DNA from: Tetraselmis striata
Lineage: Eukaryota; Chlorophyta; Chlorodendrophyceae; Chlorodendrales; Chlorodendraceae
Assembly: GCA_006384855.1 (NCBI GenBank)
Contig: VCJN01000968.1
Coordinates: 32,399-96,398, forward strand
Direction of reading: 5' to 3'
Length of the DNA: 64,000 nucleotides
This document shows positions 10,958 to 22,134 of the stretch, one piece after another (the first letter of the stretch is position 1; each line of letters starts with the position of its first letter). Under the pieces are notes generated by a model. The model was not told the DNA's origin and did no database searches. It worked only from the letters and a program-made list of their open reading frames with translations. Position numbers and translations under genes: made by a program.

Positions 10958-12439
10958 TGCACCGAGGCACGCGGTGCATTGTGGTTAGGTCTAAATTAGG
11001 GTTTGGGGCAGCAGAGGGATTAATAGCTAATATGAATGACGGTTGGTTCATTTGTGCCAAGTCGGGAATTTTCAGCCTCCTACCCCATGTAGCATCAACG
11101 GACAATGCGTGAGAACATCGGAGGAACTCAAAAATCCGCCACGGTAACGGCCTCGGCTTCCCCTCCCTCTAGCCATATCGGGTCCGTGTCGGGTGGGTTC
11201 GGTGCCGAGATGTCCCCGATTCAGTTTGGCGTGGGTGGGCTGCAGTGAGTGAGTGGGGAAAAAAGGGCGGCATCCGTACTTGATACGGTCGAGTGCGCAG
11301 CCGGTGTTGACCACAGTGGGCACCACATGCGCGCCGACCACCGCCAATTATGTGTACCTAAGGGATAGGGCTGGCGCTCCGGGGGGCGTGATGTGCAATG
11401 GCCGCGCGCATTGGCGGCGAGCGCGCTACGTGCAGCTCGGGGATGGGTGAGGGAGTTTTGTGTGCTGGACGCGCCGCGCGCGGCCCGTATAAAGGATTCT
11501 CGTACATAAATAGTTCGCGCGCAATATCCCGGTACTGGTATACGCCGTGGCCTGGCCCCTTCGAGGGCCCGCAGAGGAGGGGGGAAGAAAAGCTTTTGCG
11601 CTGCCTCATCGACGGAGTTCCGTGGGATCATTTCCCGCCGGGAGTAGGCATGTCGTGGTGGGGCGCTGAGCAGATTTCCCGGAGGCTGGACTTGGTGCGC
11701 AGAAAGTTCACGGCTACTTTGATTCGGTCCTTGGCGGTGGGTATATGTGGTGCCGAAACGGGACAATCCTCATGCCATTCAGATGCTTTAGAATGCCCCC
11801 CCAACAACGTCACGTGGATTAACATCACGTGGTCCCGAGCCGTGGACGCCGTAATTATGGTCGAGTGTGACGGCGTCGTCGGAATATCTCGCGCATCACA
11901 GAGCACAGTGTCCGCATGTTCCGGAACTTGCATATGGTGCCTCCGCGTGCTGATCGTTGGACGCCCGCGCAGCTTATGCAGGCCCGTACACTTCGTTGCG
12001 CGACATGCCTGGGCAACGCCGACCCCAGACCCAACCACCCGGCATGCCAAGTCCCTCATTTGCCCGGGGCGGTGGTGGAGCACTGGCAGCCCGTCTTGCC
12101 TCCATTGCAACCACCCGGACCATCGTCGCCTCCTCGAGTGGAACATGTGTGTGCAGTAGTATGTCCATATATGTCGTTTTGTGTGCCGGAATTAACATCG
12201 CAATAGCCCTAGACACGAATTGGGTCTGCTGAACCCTACTCGCATGTATTCAGCATCCTGCTCCGCCGAGCGGTCAAGGGCAAGGTGAAGCCAACAACAT
12301 TCCAGAAGCCAAATCAAGGGAACCGGAAGCGCCATCGGAAAATGCACGGGCACCCGCAGAGGTGGGTACCTTGCTTCGACGTAATGAGGGCATTCGCGTT
12401 TACAACTTCACGGCTCTCGAATTAACATTTTGTTTATCC
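10958..12439. other. No confident gene
   Basis: Overlapping frames exist on both strands (plus 11398-12159 of 253 codons; minus 12146-11628 of 172 codons). Neither shows a recognisable motif. The plus frame 2 segment near 11980-12060 has a Cys/His cluster (RCATCLGNADPRPNHPACQ) that could be chance. I leave it unannotated. Confidence 0.4.
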
Positions 12440-13620
12440 CGCGTTATATACCCACAGCCCCCGAGCGCAGAAGCTGGCACGAGCCAAGCATCCAATCGCC
12501 ATGCTCCTGACGGGTCGCAGACGGCCTCGATAGAAGCGCTGCCTGTCGCCAAGGTGGGTTGGCCACGCCCAACCATGTTGCCACTGCGCACCTATTACAA
12601 TTACAGCTTGCTAATCGAGTCTCCATCGCACGTTGCCCCCCGCAGACCCGGAGCGCAGAAGCTTATTCGACCGACGCACCCAGCCAGTCGCCCTGCTCCT
12701 GACGGGTCGCAGCCGGCCTGGAGCGGCCGCCGGCCTCGATAGAAGCGCCGCCTGTCGCCGAGGTGGGTTGACCCCACTGCACAATGTTGCCACTGCGCAC
12801 TTATTACCTTTACGGCTTGCTAATTGAGTCGCCATCGCACGTTGCCCCCGCAAACCTAGCGCGACCGACGCACCCCCTCTATCGCGCCGCTGCTTTCGAG
12901 TCGCAACCGGCCTCGACATGGGCGCCGCCTGTCGTCAAAGTGGGTCGGTCACGCCTAACCGTGTTGCCACTGCGCACCTGTAAGTCGACTTGCTAATTAA
13001 GTCGCCATCGCATGTTGCTTCCCGCAGACCCGGAGCGCAGAAGCAAGCGCGGCCGACGCACCCCCTCGCGCCGCTGCTGCCGAGTCGTAGCCGGCCTCGA
13101 CACGGGCACCGCATGTCGCCGAGGTGGGTTGGCCCCACTGCACCGTGCTGCCACTGCGCACCTTTACTTTTACGACTTGCTAATTGAGTCGCCATCGCAC
13201 GTTGCCCCCCGCAGACCCCGAGCGTAGAAGTTGGCACGAGAGACGCACCCCCTTGCGCCGCTGCAGCCGAGTCGTAGCCGGCCTCGACAGAAGCGCCGCC
13301 TGTCGCCGAGGTGGGTTGGCCCCACTGCACCGCGTTGCCACTGCGCACCTATAACTTTTACGGCTTGCTAATTGAGTCGCCATCGCACGCTGCCCCCCGC
13401 AGACCCCAAGCGAAGAAGCTTGCGCGACCGACGCACCCCCTCGCGCCGCTGCTGCCGAGTCGCAGCCGGCCTCGACAGGGGCGCCGCCTGTCGCCAAGGC
13501 AGATCGGTCACGCCTAATCGTGTTGCCTCTGCGCACCTATAACTTTTACAGCTTGCTAATTAAGTCGCCATGGCACGTCGTCCCCCGCAGACCCCGATGA
13601 TCGCAAAAGCTGGCGCGAGC
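12440..13620. repeat. ~187-bp satellite array (about six units)
   Basis: Tandem repeats marked by the core GTTGCCACTGCGCACCT at about 12577, 12787, 12962, 13149, 13335 and 13522. Spacings are 210, 175, 187, 186 and 187 bp. Each unit also carries GCTTGCTAATTGAGTCGCC, GCACGTTGCCCCCCGCAGAC and a CGCCGCCTGTCGCC block. The last four units are the most regular. Frames through the array are repeat artefacts. No protein or RNA gene is apparent. Confidence 0.9.
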
Positions 13621-13659
13621 AACGCAACCCCTTGCCCTCAACATAGTAAGACTGCATAG

Positions 13660-15480
13660 CTGCTCGCCAAAATTACAAATCAGAAGGTGCGTACGTGCTT
13701 TGTGCCGTCGCCATGAACTCTTCATTTTAAGCCGTAGGTAAGACTTGCGCGCTTTGTCAGGGCAAGAAGGGTGGGAAAAGGCAACCATGCAAGCATCACC
13801 CGGCATTTGTGAGTGCTCGGACAACATCCCGTCGTCTCGCGACTGCAACCAACGAGGACGCATAGGACGACTTTCAGCCTCGGCCGAAGCGTAAGACGAG
13901 TCAAGCCAGCCCGGACCCGCCGGCGCGGAGCCTTCTTGTGCGAGGGTCCCGCATGGCTGGTGAAACGCTGGTGGCGCCCACTTTCGCGCATGCCTCTCAG
14001 CCCGCTGGTGGATCATCCAGTCAAAGAAGCTTACCGGCTCCTCCGCGTTGGGGGCAGAAAGGAGCACGCAGCCGTCCCCTGGCTGAGGGTCTCATGCCTG
14101 AGGTACCGGCGACATAAGGTAACCCCGGGACCGCGCCGAAGCCGGCTGCAACTGAAGCGGCTCAAACATGCACACATGGCCTTGCGAGTGCGTCGACTGC
14201 GCCTGCGCCGACGCCGACAGAGGCCGCGCACTCGCGATTTCCCTTCCGGGGAAGCCAAGCTCGTCGTGCGGCATAAGACCACACCTCGGATGTCTGCTAC
14301 GACAACTAACAACTACTTTCCGTCGAGACCTCGTCGACCCCAAGTCTCCTGTCAGATCAGCTACTTAAGGTGCCACGATTGCGCCGCAAAGGCAAGAGCC
14401 TTTTCGCAGCGCGCCGTGGGCAATGCCGAATTGTTAGCTAGGAAGCAACTCAGCTTCGTAGTCGACGAAGAACTCGGCACGAAGATGGCGACGTTGCAGA
14501 CTCACTTGCTGCTCACCTGCCCTGACTTCTTCCTTGCCGGCGAGGGGAGTCCTCTCATTTGCATAGGAGACAAGAGCCAGATTCTTATGCACCTTTCAAG
14601 CGAGCCCCCCCCCCCCCCCCCCCCCGGCGTGGTCACAAACCAATACATGCAGGCTCGTTTCTAAGTCGACTGGTGCCATTGTTTCGTAGGCCCAGATGAC
14701 CCCCGCTGCCAAGTGCCCAATTCCCTGGAGGAGTCGCTGCGCATAGATCTGCTGGCTACGGATGATGGCCGACATCTCTACAGGGAGCTCCAACATGTCT
14801 TCAATGAGGTCGTACAAAAGGCGCATTCGTTCTTCCAACTCGGAGAGTCGATAATGCCCGCCATCACGCAGTCGTTGGTTTTCGTGCCCTCCCGCGCGGA
14901 CATCGGCCTGCCCGCTATCAGCGCCCACCAAGGCACAATCGTGTTGCTCTTTTACTGGGGGTGATGTAGCCCTCTTCATCCCGTATGTCACGGAGCAGAC
15001 ATATGTCTCGACGATGCGATGGCGTGGGTGTCTCCAACGTTGGTGAGACCCCCCTCCCCTTCAGCTCGGAAATAAACCTTATCCAACATGCGGCACGTTG
15101 CTTAGAAGGATTGGTACGGCGCAAGTTGCGCAAACCGCGGCATCGGGCCTGGGCCTGGAAAAGTTTCTGCGGAGGTCTTGGCCTCGCATGCTCGGAAACG
15201 CGAGGGTATGTGGAAATCTTTGCGAGGACCGCCCGGCTGTTGCGAGGACCATGGCGCCGTGGGGAGCGGTCGACGCGGACTACGTTCAGGCGTATGGTGG
15301 CAGCCGCCTGCGAGCCTCGCATTCGATGCCCGGTATGGTTGTCGCGCTTGCGGGAGAACGCGTGGTTCGGGAGCCAGCCGTCAAATCGGTGCCAATTGTT
15401 GGTTGCGAGTCCTGCCGAGGCAACAAAGCTGCCGGGTACCTTTACGGCTATGTTTGTCTCACCCCTGAGACCGGAGTGCA
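13660..15480 (-). other. Possible decayed gene segments
   Basis: Some minus-strand frames here have protein-like character without a recognisable family. One is a Leu/Glu-rich helical segment at about 14860-14640 (ELEERMRLLYDLIEDMLEL and a following IIRSQQIYAQRLLQGIGHL). Others lie at 14067-13680 and upstream to 15481. They are in different frames, and a long C-run (14606-14626) lies at one end. They may be exons or remnants of a mobile-element gene. Overlapping plus-strand frames (13813-14664) are strongly Arg-biased in their first half, as expected of an antisense shadow. I cannot reconstruct a gene. Confidence 0.25.
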
Positions 15481-15667
15481 TGCACTGATTGTTGACAGCC
15501 CATTAATCGCTGCGGATATCAGACAATACCTTGACGACGAGTGCGGCTCACCGCCGCCAGAAGAGAAGTTCCCAACAACCGAGGAGGGTTTCGCCCACTC
15601 GCCCCCTCCTCCCCCCCCCCCCCCCCCCCCGGCCTTAGATGACATCCGCCGCCCACTTGGCCCTTGA
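15098..15667 (+). CDS. Hypothetical ORF with C-terminal Pro run
   Basis: Open frame of 189 codons. Residues ~70-165 have balanced composition, including PIVGCESCRGNKAAGYLYG and SPLIAADIRQYLDDECG. A poly-Pro run encoded by a long C-tract (15606-15630) follows before a short tail. I do not recognise it. The C-tract may instead be the start of an intron, as it is after exon ends elsewhere in this window, in which case the true exon ends before it. An opposing minus frame (15481-14918) overlaps. Low confidence that this is a real gene. Confidence 0.3.
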   Translation: MLRRIGTAQVAQTAASGLGLEKFLRRSWPRMLGNARVCGNLCEDRPAVARTMAPWGAVDADYVQAYGGSRLRASHSMPGMVVALAGERVVREPAVKSVPIVGCESCRGNKAAGYLYGYVCLTPETGVHALIVDSPLIAADIRQYLDDECGSPPPEEKFPTTEEGFAHSPPPPPPPPPPALDDIRRPLGP

Positions 15668-16905
15668 TTCGGGGGGTAGAATCCCCCCCCCCCCCCCCCC
15701 CCCACCAACACCACCATCCTCATATATCCGCGCAGTACTACCTTGTCCACCATATATGATTGTGTAAACACAACTCTTCTGGTGTGTAGCCAACCACCAC
15801 CTCGCCATGGTGCAGGTCTCTCTGTATGTCGCGGCACCTTGCCTTCGTAGCACTCGGCAACTCGTCGAGAGCGCCTCCGGCTCGATGGCAGTGGCAACCT
15901 ACCATAGGCGGCAAGCCACTGCGGGCGACCCTAGAGGTTATGGGGCCGGCATGGTCGTCAGTCAGAAGCCGTCATGAGCGCTTTCATGCGCACCGAGATA
16001 GCTTTAGCCCCCCCCCCCCCCCCCCCCCCCGGGAAGTATCCAGGATATCGGAAACGAATGCCGAGGCCCTTATCGTCTGCTTCATGGTAGCCGCGGCTTT
16101 ACCCGCAAAGCCGCGCTCACCCGGCCTAGCCGCACCGTAGTGCCCAACGACAGCCGCAAGTGGAGAGGGTGTGGCTACCGGCGCTACCTGCCCGCCGCTT
16201 TCACCGGCATGGATTTCGCCTCGGATAGGCTGGTACTCGGCAACATTATGCATGTCGGTTGCGACAGCAGCCAAACTCGCTGCCTTGTCTGCCGCTGACG
16301 GCTGTTACTGCAAGCCCGCCGCTGACTACATGTCCATCCGAGTTTCGCCATCGGCCGGCGCCACGCACCACACGACGAGACGAGCGTCGGGTGGGCGTCG
16401 GCCGAGCAGACACAACCCTGGGCCGTGGCGGTCGGTCGGGCATGCTGGCTGCCTTTGGCGAGGGTCGCCGCGTGCGTGGAGGAACTGTGCCTGGCACGCG
16501 TCCAACGGAACGGGCGACGCGCCATCCCGCCATGCGAGTGCCAACATGGGTAAGGCGCAGGTCCCGCCACATATGCATGGCAAATAAGGCATACGCACGC
16601 TGGCACGTAAGGGCATGCCATCAACGTATCATGCTTACCAGCCGGACGGACCTACGCCGAAGGTACGCAACGTTTATGAATGTCACCGATGCGGGCGTCT
16701 GTGCGATTTTTTGAGGGTTAAAACGTTGAAAAGGTTGAAGGGTGTATCGTGTGGGTTCGTTTCTCAGTTGGGTTTCTTGCCCAAGCCCGACTTGGGGTTC
16801 GGCCCAGTCTTGGTAGTGGTGGAGAGCGTGGACGGCCCGGCACCTCCAGTCGCGTGCGCATGTTGGCGGTTGGCGGCTGCACAATCGCGCACGCGAGTAA
16901 AATAG
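15668..16905. other. C-run-rich stretch, no confident gene
   Basis: Contains two long C-runs (about 15685-15703 and 16011-16030). Competing frames lie on both strands at 16171-16714, none with recognisable motifs. Confidence 0.4.
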
Positions 16906-16907
16906 TA

Positions 16908-17707
16908 CAGTGACTATACCGATATAATAAACATTGCGTCCCCCCCCCCCCCCCCCGTTCACTATATCGGTATGTTCACTATATCGGTGTTCATTATAAG
17001 CAGGCCCACCCGACCGCTATAGTAAACGGTTTACTAAATCGGTACTATTGTTTATTGTAACGGTGACCCCGTTCACTGTAGCAGTCTGTGCCCATGCAAG
17101 GCAACATGTGACTCTGGATTTGTGTTTCAAGAGTTCTTGATTACTTTACATGGCTTTCTAAGGTGCCGGAGAGGGCAGGAGTGACTACGGTGCTGGGGGG
17201 CGGGGAGCGGGAGGGAAGAATTCACGGACGGAGGCCTGCCGTGTGCGGTTTGACGTGTGCATCTTATCCTGCAGTTGTCTAGATAGGAACAGCGCTGCTC
17301 GGTGGGCGTCGCCATGGCGCGATGGCGACAGACGCGGTGGGGCAGTTGAGTGGCGGTGGGCGCAATGTGCCGCAGTGTGCCGCCGCCGCCGCCGCCGCCG
17401 AGTGGCTGTAGAGGCCTCTGCGCCCGTACTGGAACGGTACCGGCTATCGGAACACGCCAACGGCCGGGTTCGGCGTCGGCAACACTGCCGTTATGTAGAG
17501 AAGTTTACTACATCGGTATAGTTTGGGGCATTGTGTCCCCCCCCCCCCCGTTCACTATAGCGGTAAGTTTATTATATTGGTAAGTTTATTATAGGGGTAT
17601 ACATAGGGATTTTTCCCGGTGTTAAGAATCCGTCCCCCCCCCCCCCCCCCGTTCACTATATCGGTATGTTCACTATATCGGTATTCATTATATCGGTATA
17701 GTCACTG
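16908..17707. mobile_element. 800-bp TA-flanked inverted-repeat element (pogo/Tc1-like MITE)
   Basis: The left end reads CAGTGACTATACCGATATAA and the right end is its inverse complement over about 22 bp. Each end is flanked by TA (16906-16907 and 17708-17709), the target-site duplication of Tc1/mariner/pogo transposons. Inside both ends there is a C-run followed by repeats of GTTCACTATATCGGTAT (or relatives) at about 16957, 17551 and 17651. Subterminal repeats of the type 'ttcactatatcgg' resemble ends I know from pogo/Fot1-like elements. No transposase frame lies inside, so it would be non-autonomous. Boundaries are read directly; the superfamily is inferred. Confidence 0.75.
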
Positions 17708-17709
17708 TA

Positions 17710-19299
17710 CTCTGCACTGTATTTAATTTTCGCGAGTAAATGACATCGCCCGCGCCCCCGGAAATTGTACCATTCTTGTGGGACAATTTACGAGGTCGAC
17801 CTCGATAGTACCCTCGACCCCGATCTACGATCGTGGATTGGACCAAAAACGCTCGAACATTGGCCTTTCCTCGTTCCCGCCTTGTATAGAAAGTATTGCG
17901 AAGCTTATCATTTAATCACGGGTAGTCGGACTAGATACATGCAATTTTTCGCGAGTACCACTCGGTAATTGGACTTGAGCGAACTATCCCGTTTCCACGA
18001 GTGACGATACACTATCTATTACGGAGTACTAACTAATTTAACATACGGGTTTTGACCCGCTAATTCAATATGTCGCTGCTATTTCCCCGATTTGGCATCC
18101 GCTGGGTGTGCCGTGCCCATTCAAGAGGTCCTCGGGCCTGCTCGGAGCTTGCATGGAGTAGTGGCACATTACATGATGACCCCATCATGCGCCCCCGCTC
18201 ACAATGAGTTGGCCGGCCGACATACCCGAGTAGGCGGTATCTTTGACATCATGCCATAAATAATTTCGCCGTCTTATCGAAATGATAATTTAATGGGTGA
18301 TCTATATATTATTATTCTAGAACGCCATGCTTGGGAGTGTTCTAGCTGTCCGCCATTTAGATATAAGTTCCGATATAAAACGGCGAAATGCTGTAAATTC
18401 CCACGTTATTGCAAAGTTACTGCTCGATCTGAGCAAGGAGTTTGCGAATGTCGCATGCAGCCCGCTAGCTCACCTTATAGGCGCTAAACCATGCGCGCCG
18501 AGCAGCACGGAGTAGGTGGCTAACAAAGCACAGCATATGTATCTACCATGGGAGAAAAACACTATTGTTTATGTTCAAATGTCGGCGTGCCGTGCGCTCA
18601 AACCGGCCACAACCCCGTAGTGTTCCAACACATGTCACATCACTGATATTGCCAAATGACATGTGCCGCGCACCGCACACCGTGGCATTGACCCTAGCAC
18701 CCCATGTAATACACACCCTTTCCCGAGTTTTCCCGCAATGACCGCAACGGTATAGGTTTGTGCGGGTTTATCGACGAGAAGCGCCCCAAGCGAAATCAAA
18801 CCCATAAAACATACGCAGTAGACTTTTGTGGCGTGCTATATTCACTCTTATCAACCCCGCCGGGCGGGGCGGGGGCGCGGATAACAAACGAGTCGCGCAT
18901 CATGCAAGTCACCGCGCTGACTTGTTTTTACATGTTTCTTGACACCAATCACACAATCATTTATCCCGCTCATACACATATCATGACAAACTACGTCCTC
19001 CTCATCAACTGAACCCCTAGCATGTCCTCACTACTTCTTGCCTCGGGGACTTTTGTACGTGAGGATAAATCCAACATGGTTTTGTTGTATCGTCATTCCG
19101 GGGCCGGTTCGGTAAATAGGGGAATTTCTGTTTAAGGTAGGTACACGACTGTACCGGTACCGCTAAGAGCGCGTTGGGGGCGGGACCTACAGAGCACACC
19201 CGCCCACCACATCAGCCAGCTCAGCTGGCAGGATATAGGCTCATACACCATCCCGCGGCCAGTGGGCCGGGTCAACTACGGGGATGGGAGTCTACGCAC
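17710..19299. other. No gene seen
   Basis: AT-richer non-coding sequence. Frames are short and patternless on both strands. Confidence 0.6.
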
Positions 19300-19337
19300 G
19301 GGCGGTAGCCAGGGCGGCGGACTTGGGTAGTGCCGCC

Positions 19338-19722
19338 CTAGCCGGCGCGGGCGTGCTTTAGGCGGCCGATGGCGGTCTCGTCGCAGTGGAGATGGTGCTC
19401 CCAACAGTCCCGGCTGTGCACCGAGCTGGGCATGCCCAAGGTGATGCACGCGGTAGCACGAGCTCCAGTGCTCCTCGCCCTCGTCACGGTAGCAACGGCA
19501 GCACCTCGACTGCTTGCTGCGGCCGTTCGCGTATCGCCCGTGGTTGCCAGGGGCGCGCTGGTCGTTGGTGTCCAGGTAGCGCTTGGGCGCGATGGCGAGG
19601 CGCTGGCCGGCGGGACGGGATGGTGCCAGGTCTCCCTCCAGCCCTGGCAGGATGTCTTGCGACTCGGAAGACATGCCCAGGTTGTCGGCAGGCAGGGTCT
19701 CGGTCGCTGGGATAGAGACTGG
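19338..19722 (-). pseudogene. piggyBac-like transposase, C-terminal Cys-rich remnant
   Basis: The minus frame from 19722, directly after a CCCCAG that could be an acceptor, reads through an acidic and Pro-rich linker to KRYLDTNDQR and then SKQSRCCRCYRDEGEEHW. After one frame change near 19465 it continues as CITLGMPSSVHSRDCWEHHL and stops at TAG 19338. The order 'RLDT...RC..C.......C..C...L......CF..H' is the Cys-rich C-terminal domain of piggyBac-family transposases. Upstream catalytic DDD-domain sequence is not identifiable in 19.7-20.2 kb, and the frame is broken, so this is a remnant. The family call rests on motif resemblance only. Confidence 0.45.
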
Positions 19723-20103
19723 GGAAGAAGTCGCAAGTTAGAATGGATGGGATCTCAGTCGGTGGGGTGCTGCCGTGCCGGTGCCGGAAATGACACTGCA
19801 TGTAACAGTCATTCCACGACTGCCACCCAGCGCACTCGCACTCGCATCAGCAGCAGCGGCAGGGCGGGGCGGCACAAAAGGTCCGACGGCAGTCACTTGA
19901 CCTCGTGGCGCAGAGGCCGCCGAGGGAGATGTGCGTCCAACCGTAGCTTGCTCGCGGCGGAGTGTCTGGCCGGGCTTTTGGACATCGGCCGGGGCGTCGT
20001 CCCAGCGGACCATCCTTGCCATCACCGACGGACTCGGTAACGTTGCCGAACAGCCGATCGAGCACGCTGGCACCGACGCTGGTCGCCACTCAGGGGTTAA
20101 CAT

Positions 20104-20742
20104 GGGGCCTCGGCGGGCTCATACACGAGCGCCTTTGGCGACGGAGGTCCTGATAGCGGCGGGTGGGTGGCTGGACAGGTGAGCGAGTTCAAAAATTTTA
20201 AAGTTTGAAAAGGGCAAAACGGTGTTTACAACTTTTTGGCGGCCGGTATGCTTTATATACCCCGGGGGATATGAAGACAGGCCCTTTGGGCCCCCCGTAG
20301 GTTGGTGTAAATGCTCCAACTATGTTTGGCATGATGCCTTTGGGCCTGTCAAATTTGTGTGATATGTACAGCAAATGTTTGATATATCTAACAAACTTCC
20401 TCGAGGCACTAGGTAAATTAACATGGGGACTGACCGAGTATCATGTAACTAGTGAGCAGATGCTGGTGCTCGAGGGCGGATTGCTCTGATGAGGGTGTTC
20501 TTTTTTGTCTTTTCTTCTTCTTCGCCCAAGGGGAGGAACGAGGGAGTTACATACGCAGCCGACCGCCGACCGTGCCACCGCACCGACCTGCCCCAAACAA
20601 CAATCCCAGCAATAAGCCGCCGGGCTTCATTCGTGTCTGCCGCACCACTAGACAGTGCCGGCAGGTGGTGGTTGCGCTGGTGCTATTATGCATACAACGT
20701 ATAATGGTGCCGACGCGTTAATGACATCACTATAAATAAGAG

Positions 20743-20775
<33 letters not shown>

Positions 20776-22134
20776 CCCCCCCGCCCCCTCTCAGAAAACA
20801 AATGCAGAGGAAATTATATGGGAACTACAGCGAATACGGCAGCTCGGCTGGGCTTGGTCGTGTCAGCCGGATAGGCTTTATTGAGTGTCTACTCCCCCGC
20901 ATGTGCTGTCACAAAATGACCTTTGGGATACTGCCCGCCGGTTTAGAAGGCCCTCGAGGGTTTGGCAGGTTGCCAGCAGAAGAGAGACATAAGCCTCTCT
21001 TATGTCTTATGTCATAAGACATAAGACAGAAGGCCCTCGAGGGTTTGGCATGTTTGGCATCGACACATGGGAGTCGATTGTGACCGATCGCCTAGCTTGG
21101 CACCACGCGCTGAAGCACAACTCCGACTCTTCCCCGTCAGAGCTCCAAAAGGCAGGCCGAAGAAGAGCGGATCCGTAACTGGATTGCTGCCTAAACGGCC
21201 GTCGTAGAGACGCTGCAAGGGTTTCACTGGTGCCAGTCCTGTCCCGGGGGCGAAAAAATAAAAAGAGCGGATCCGACGCAACGCCGAAAATCCGTCGGGG
21301 TTTCTTCGGTCTTGTCCGATGAAACTACGGGACTACTTATAGCCGCGCCGACTGTCGTCCTACCGGCACCGTGGCGCCGTGCCGACTGTCGTCCGTCTTC
21401 TCTGCTCGCACTCTCGCCATTCTCGAGCAGCACCACCTCTTCCTGAGCCGAATTCCCGCTCACCCCATAATTCGGGTGTGAATCGGCATTTTTCCGGCGC
21501 CGATTTTCTGTAGATTTGATTTGCCGGTCAGTTTTGCCCCGCGTGTCATGCAGTGCAAAGCAAGTAGCGCGCTTTAGTTGTACTTTAGTTGTAGTTAGCC
21601 CCAAGTAATGCATTGCACCACGGCGGGAGGAGTAGGCGTGTGGCTTGGTTGCCGGCCCTGGGACCACCGTGTCGCATTACGCCTCGCTGACTGCCCTCCT
21701 ACCGCATTTCCCCGAGAATCCGTGTATTTGCATGGCCATCGTCCCTGATTAATTTGTAGATAGAACGTGAGCAAAACTGACTGTAGCGAATGGTCTTTTA
21801 GGTTGAATGCACGCCCAATTCGAGGCTTATCATAATAGATGTTCTTGTAGATAGGTGCGCCGGGATCCCTACATAAATCGAAGCGTTACTGTGCTGTGCG
21901 ATGTGTTTGGTGGTGGTGATGGGGAGTGGAGGGTGTGTGGGTGCCGGGGGGGGGGGGGGGGGGGGGGGACCCTAGCAGTTAGAGGTCAACGGGAACCTCA
22001 GCTTGTGGGCTCGGCTGCAGGCCAGCGGGCATGGTCGTCATCACACCGGTTCCCCCGCTTACATTTGATTTCCCTGGATGGGGGGGTCCAGGTGCCGCAC
22101 GATAGACGGCATCCCGCATCGTGCCATGGCGGCC
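20104..22134. other. Intergenic, downstream of the ABC transporter gene
   Basis: No gene recognised. It contains a ~30-bp C-run (20743-20774), a perfect short palindrome between two 21-bp direct repeats (20946-21051), and a ~24-bp G-run (21940-21968) not far beyond the end of the ABC gene. On the sense strand of that gene the G-run is a C-run. Confidence 0.5.

Noticed and set aside
11398-12159. 253-codon plus ORF
   Set aside because: No recognisable motif and a competing minus ORF; kept only as a note in the stretch description.
12440-13620. Repeated frames encoding RRPGAQK-like peptides considered as a repeat protein
   Set aside because: Frames shift between units and stop codons interrupt; it behaves as satellite DNA.
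14606-14626. Poly-Pro/poly-Gly encoded by C/G-runs as protein features
   Set aside because: Such runs here occur mostly at intron starts, so translating through them is unsafe.
19369-20040. Plus frame of 223 codons
   Set aside because: Antisense to the piggyBac-like remnant; no motif of its own.
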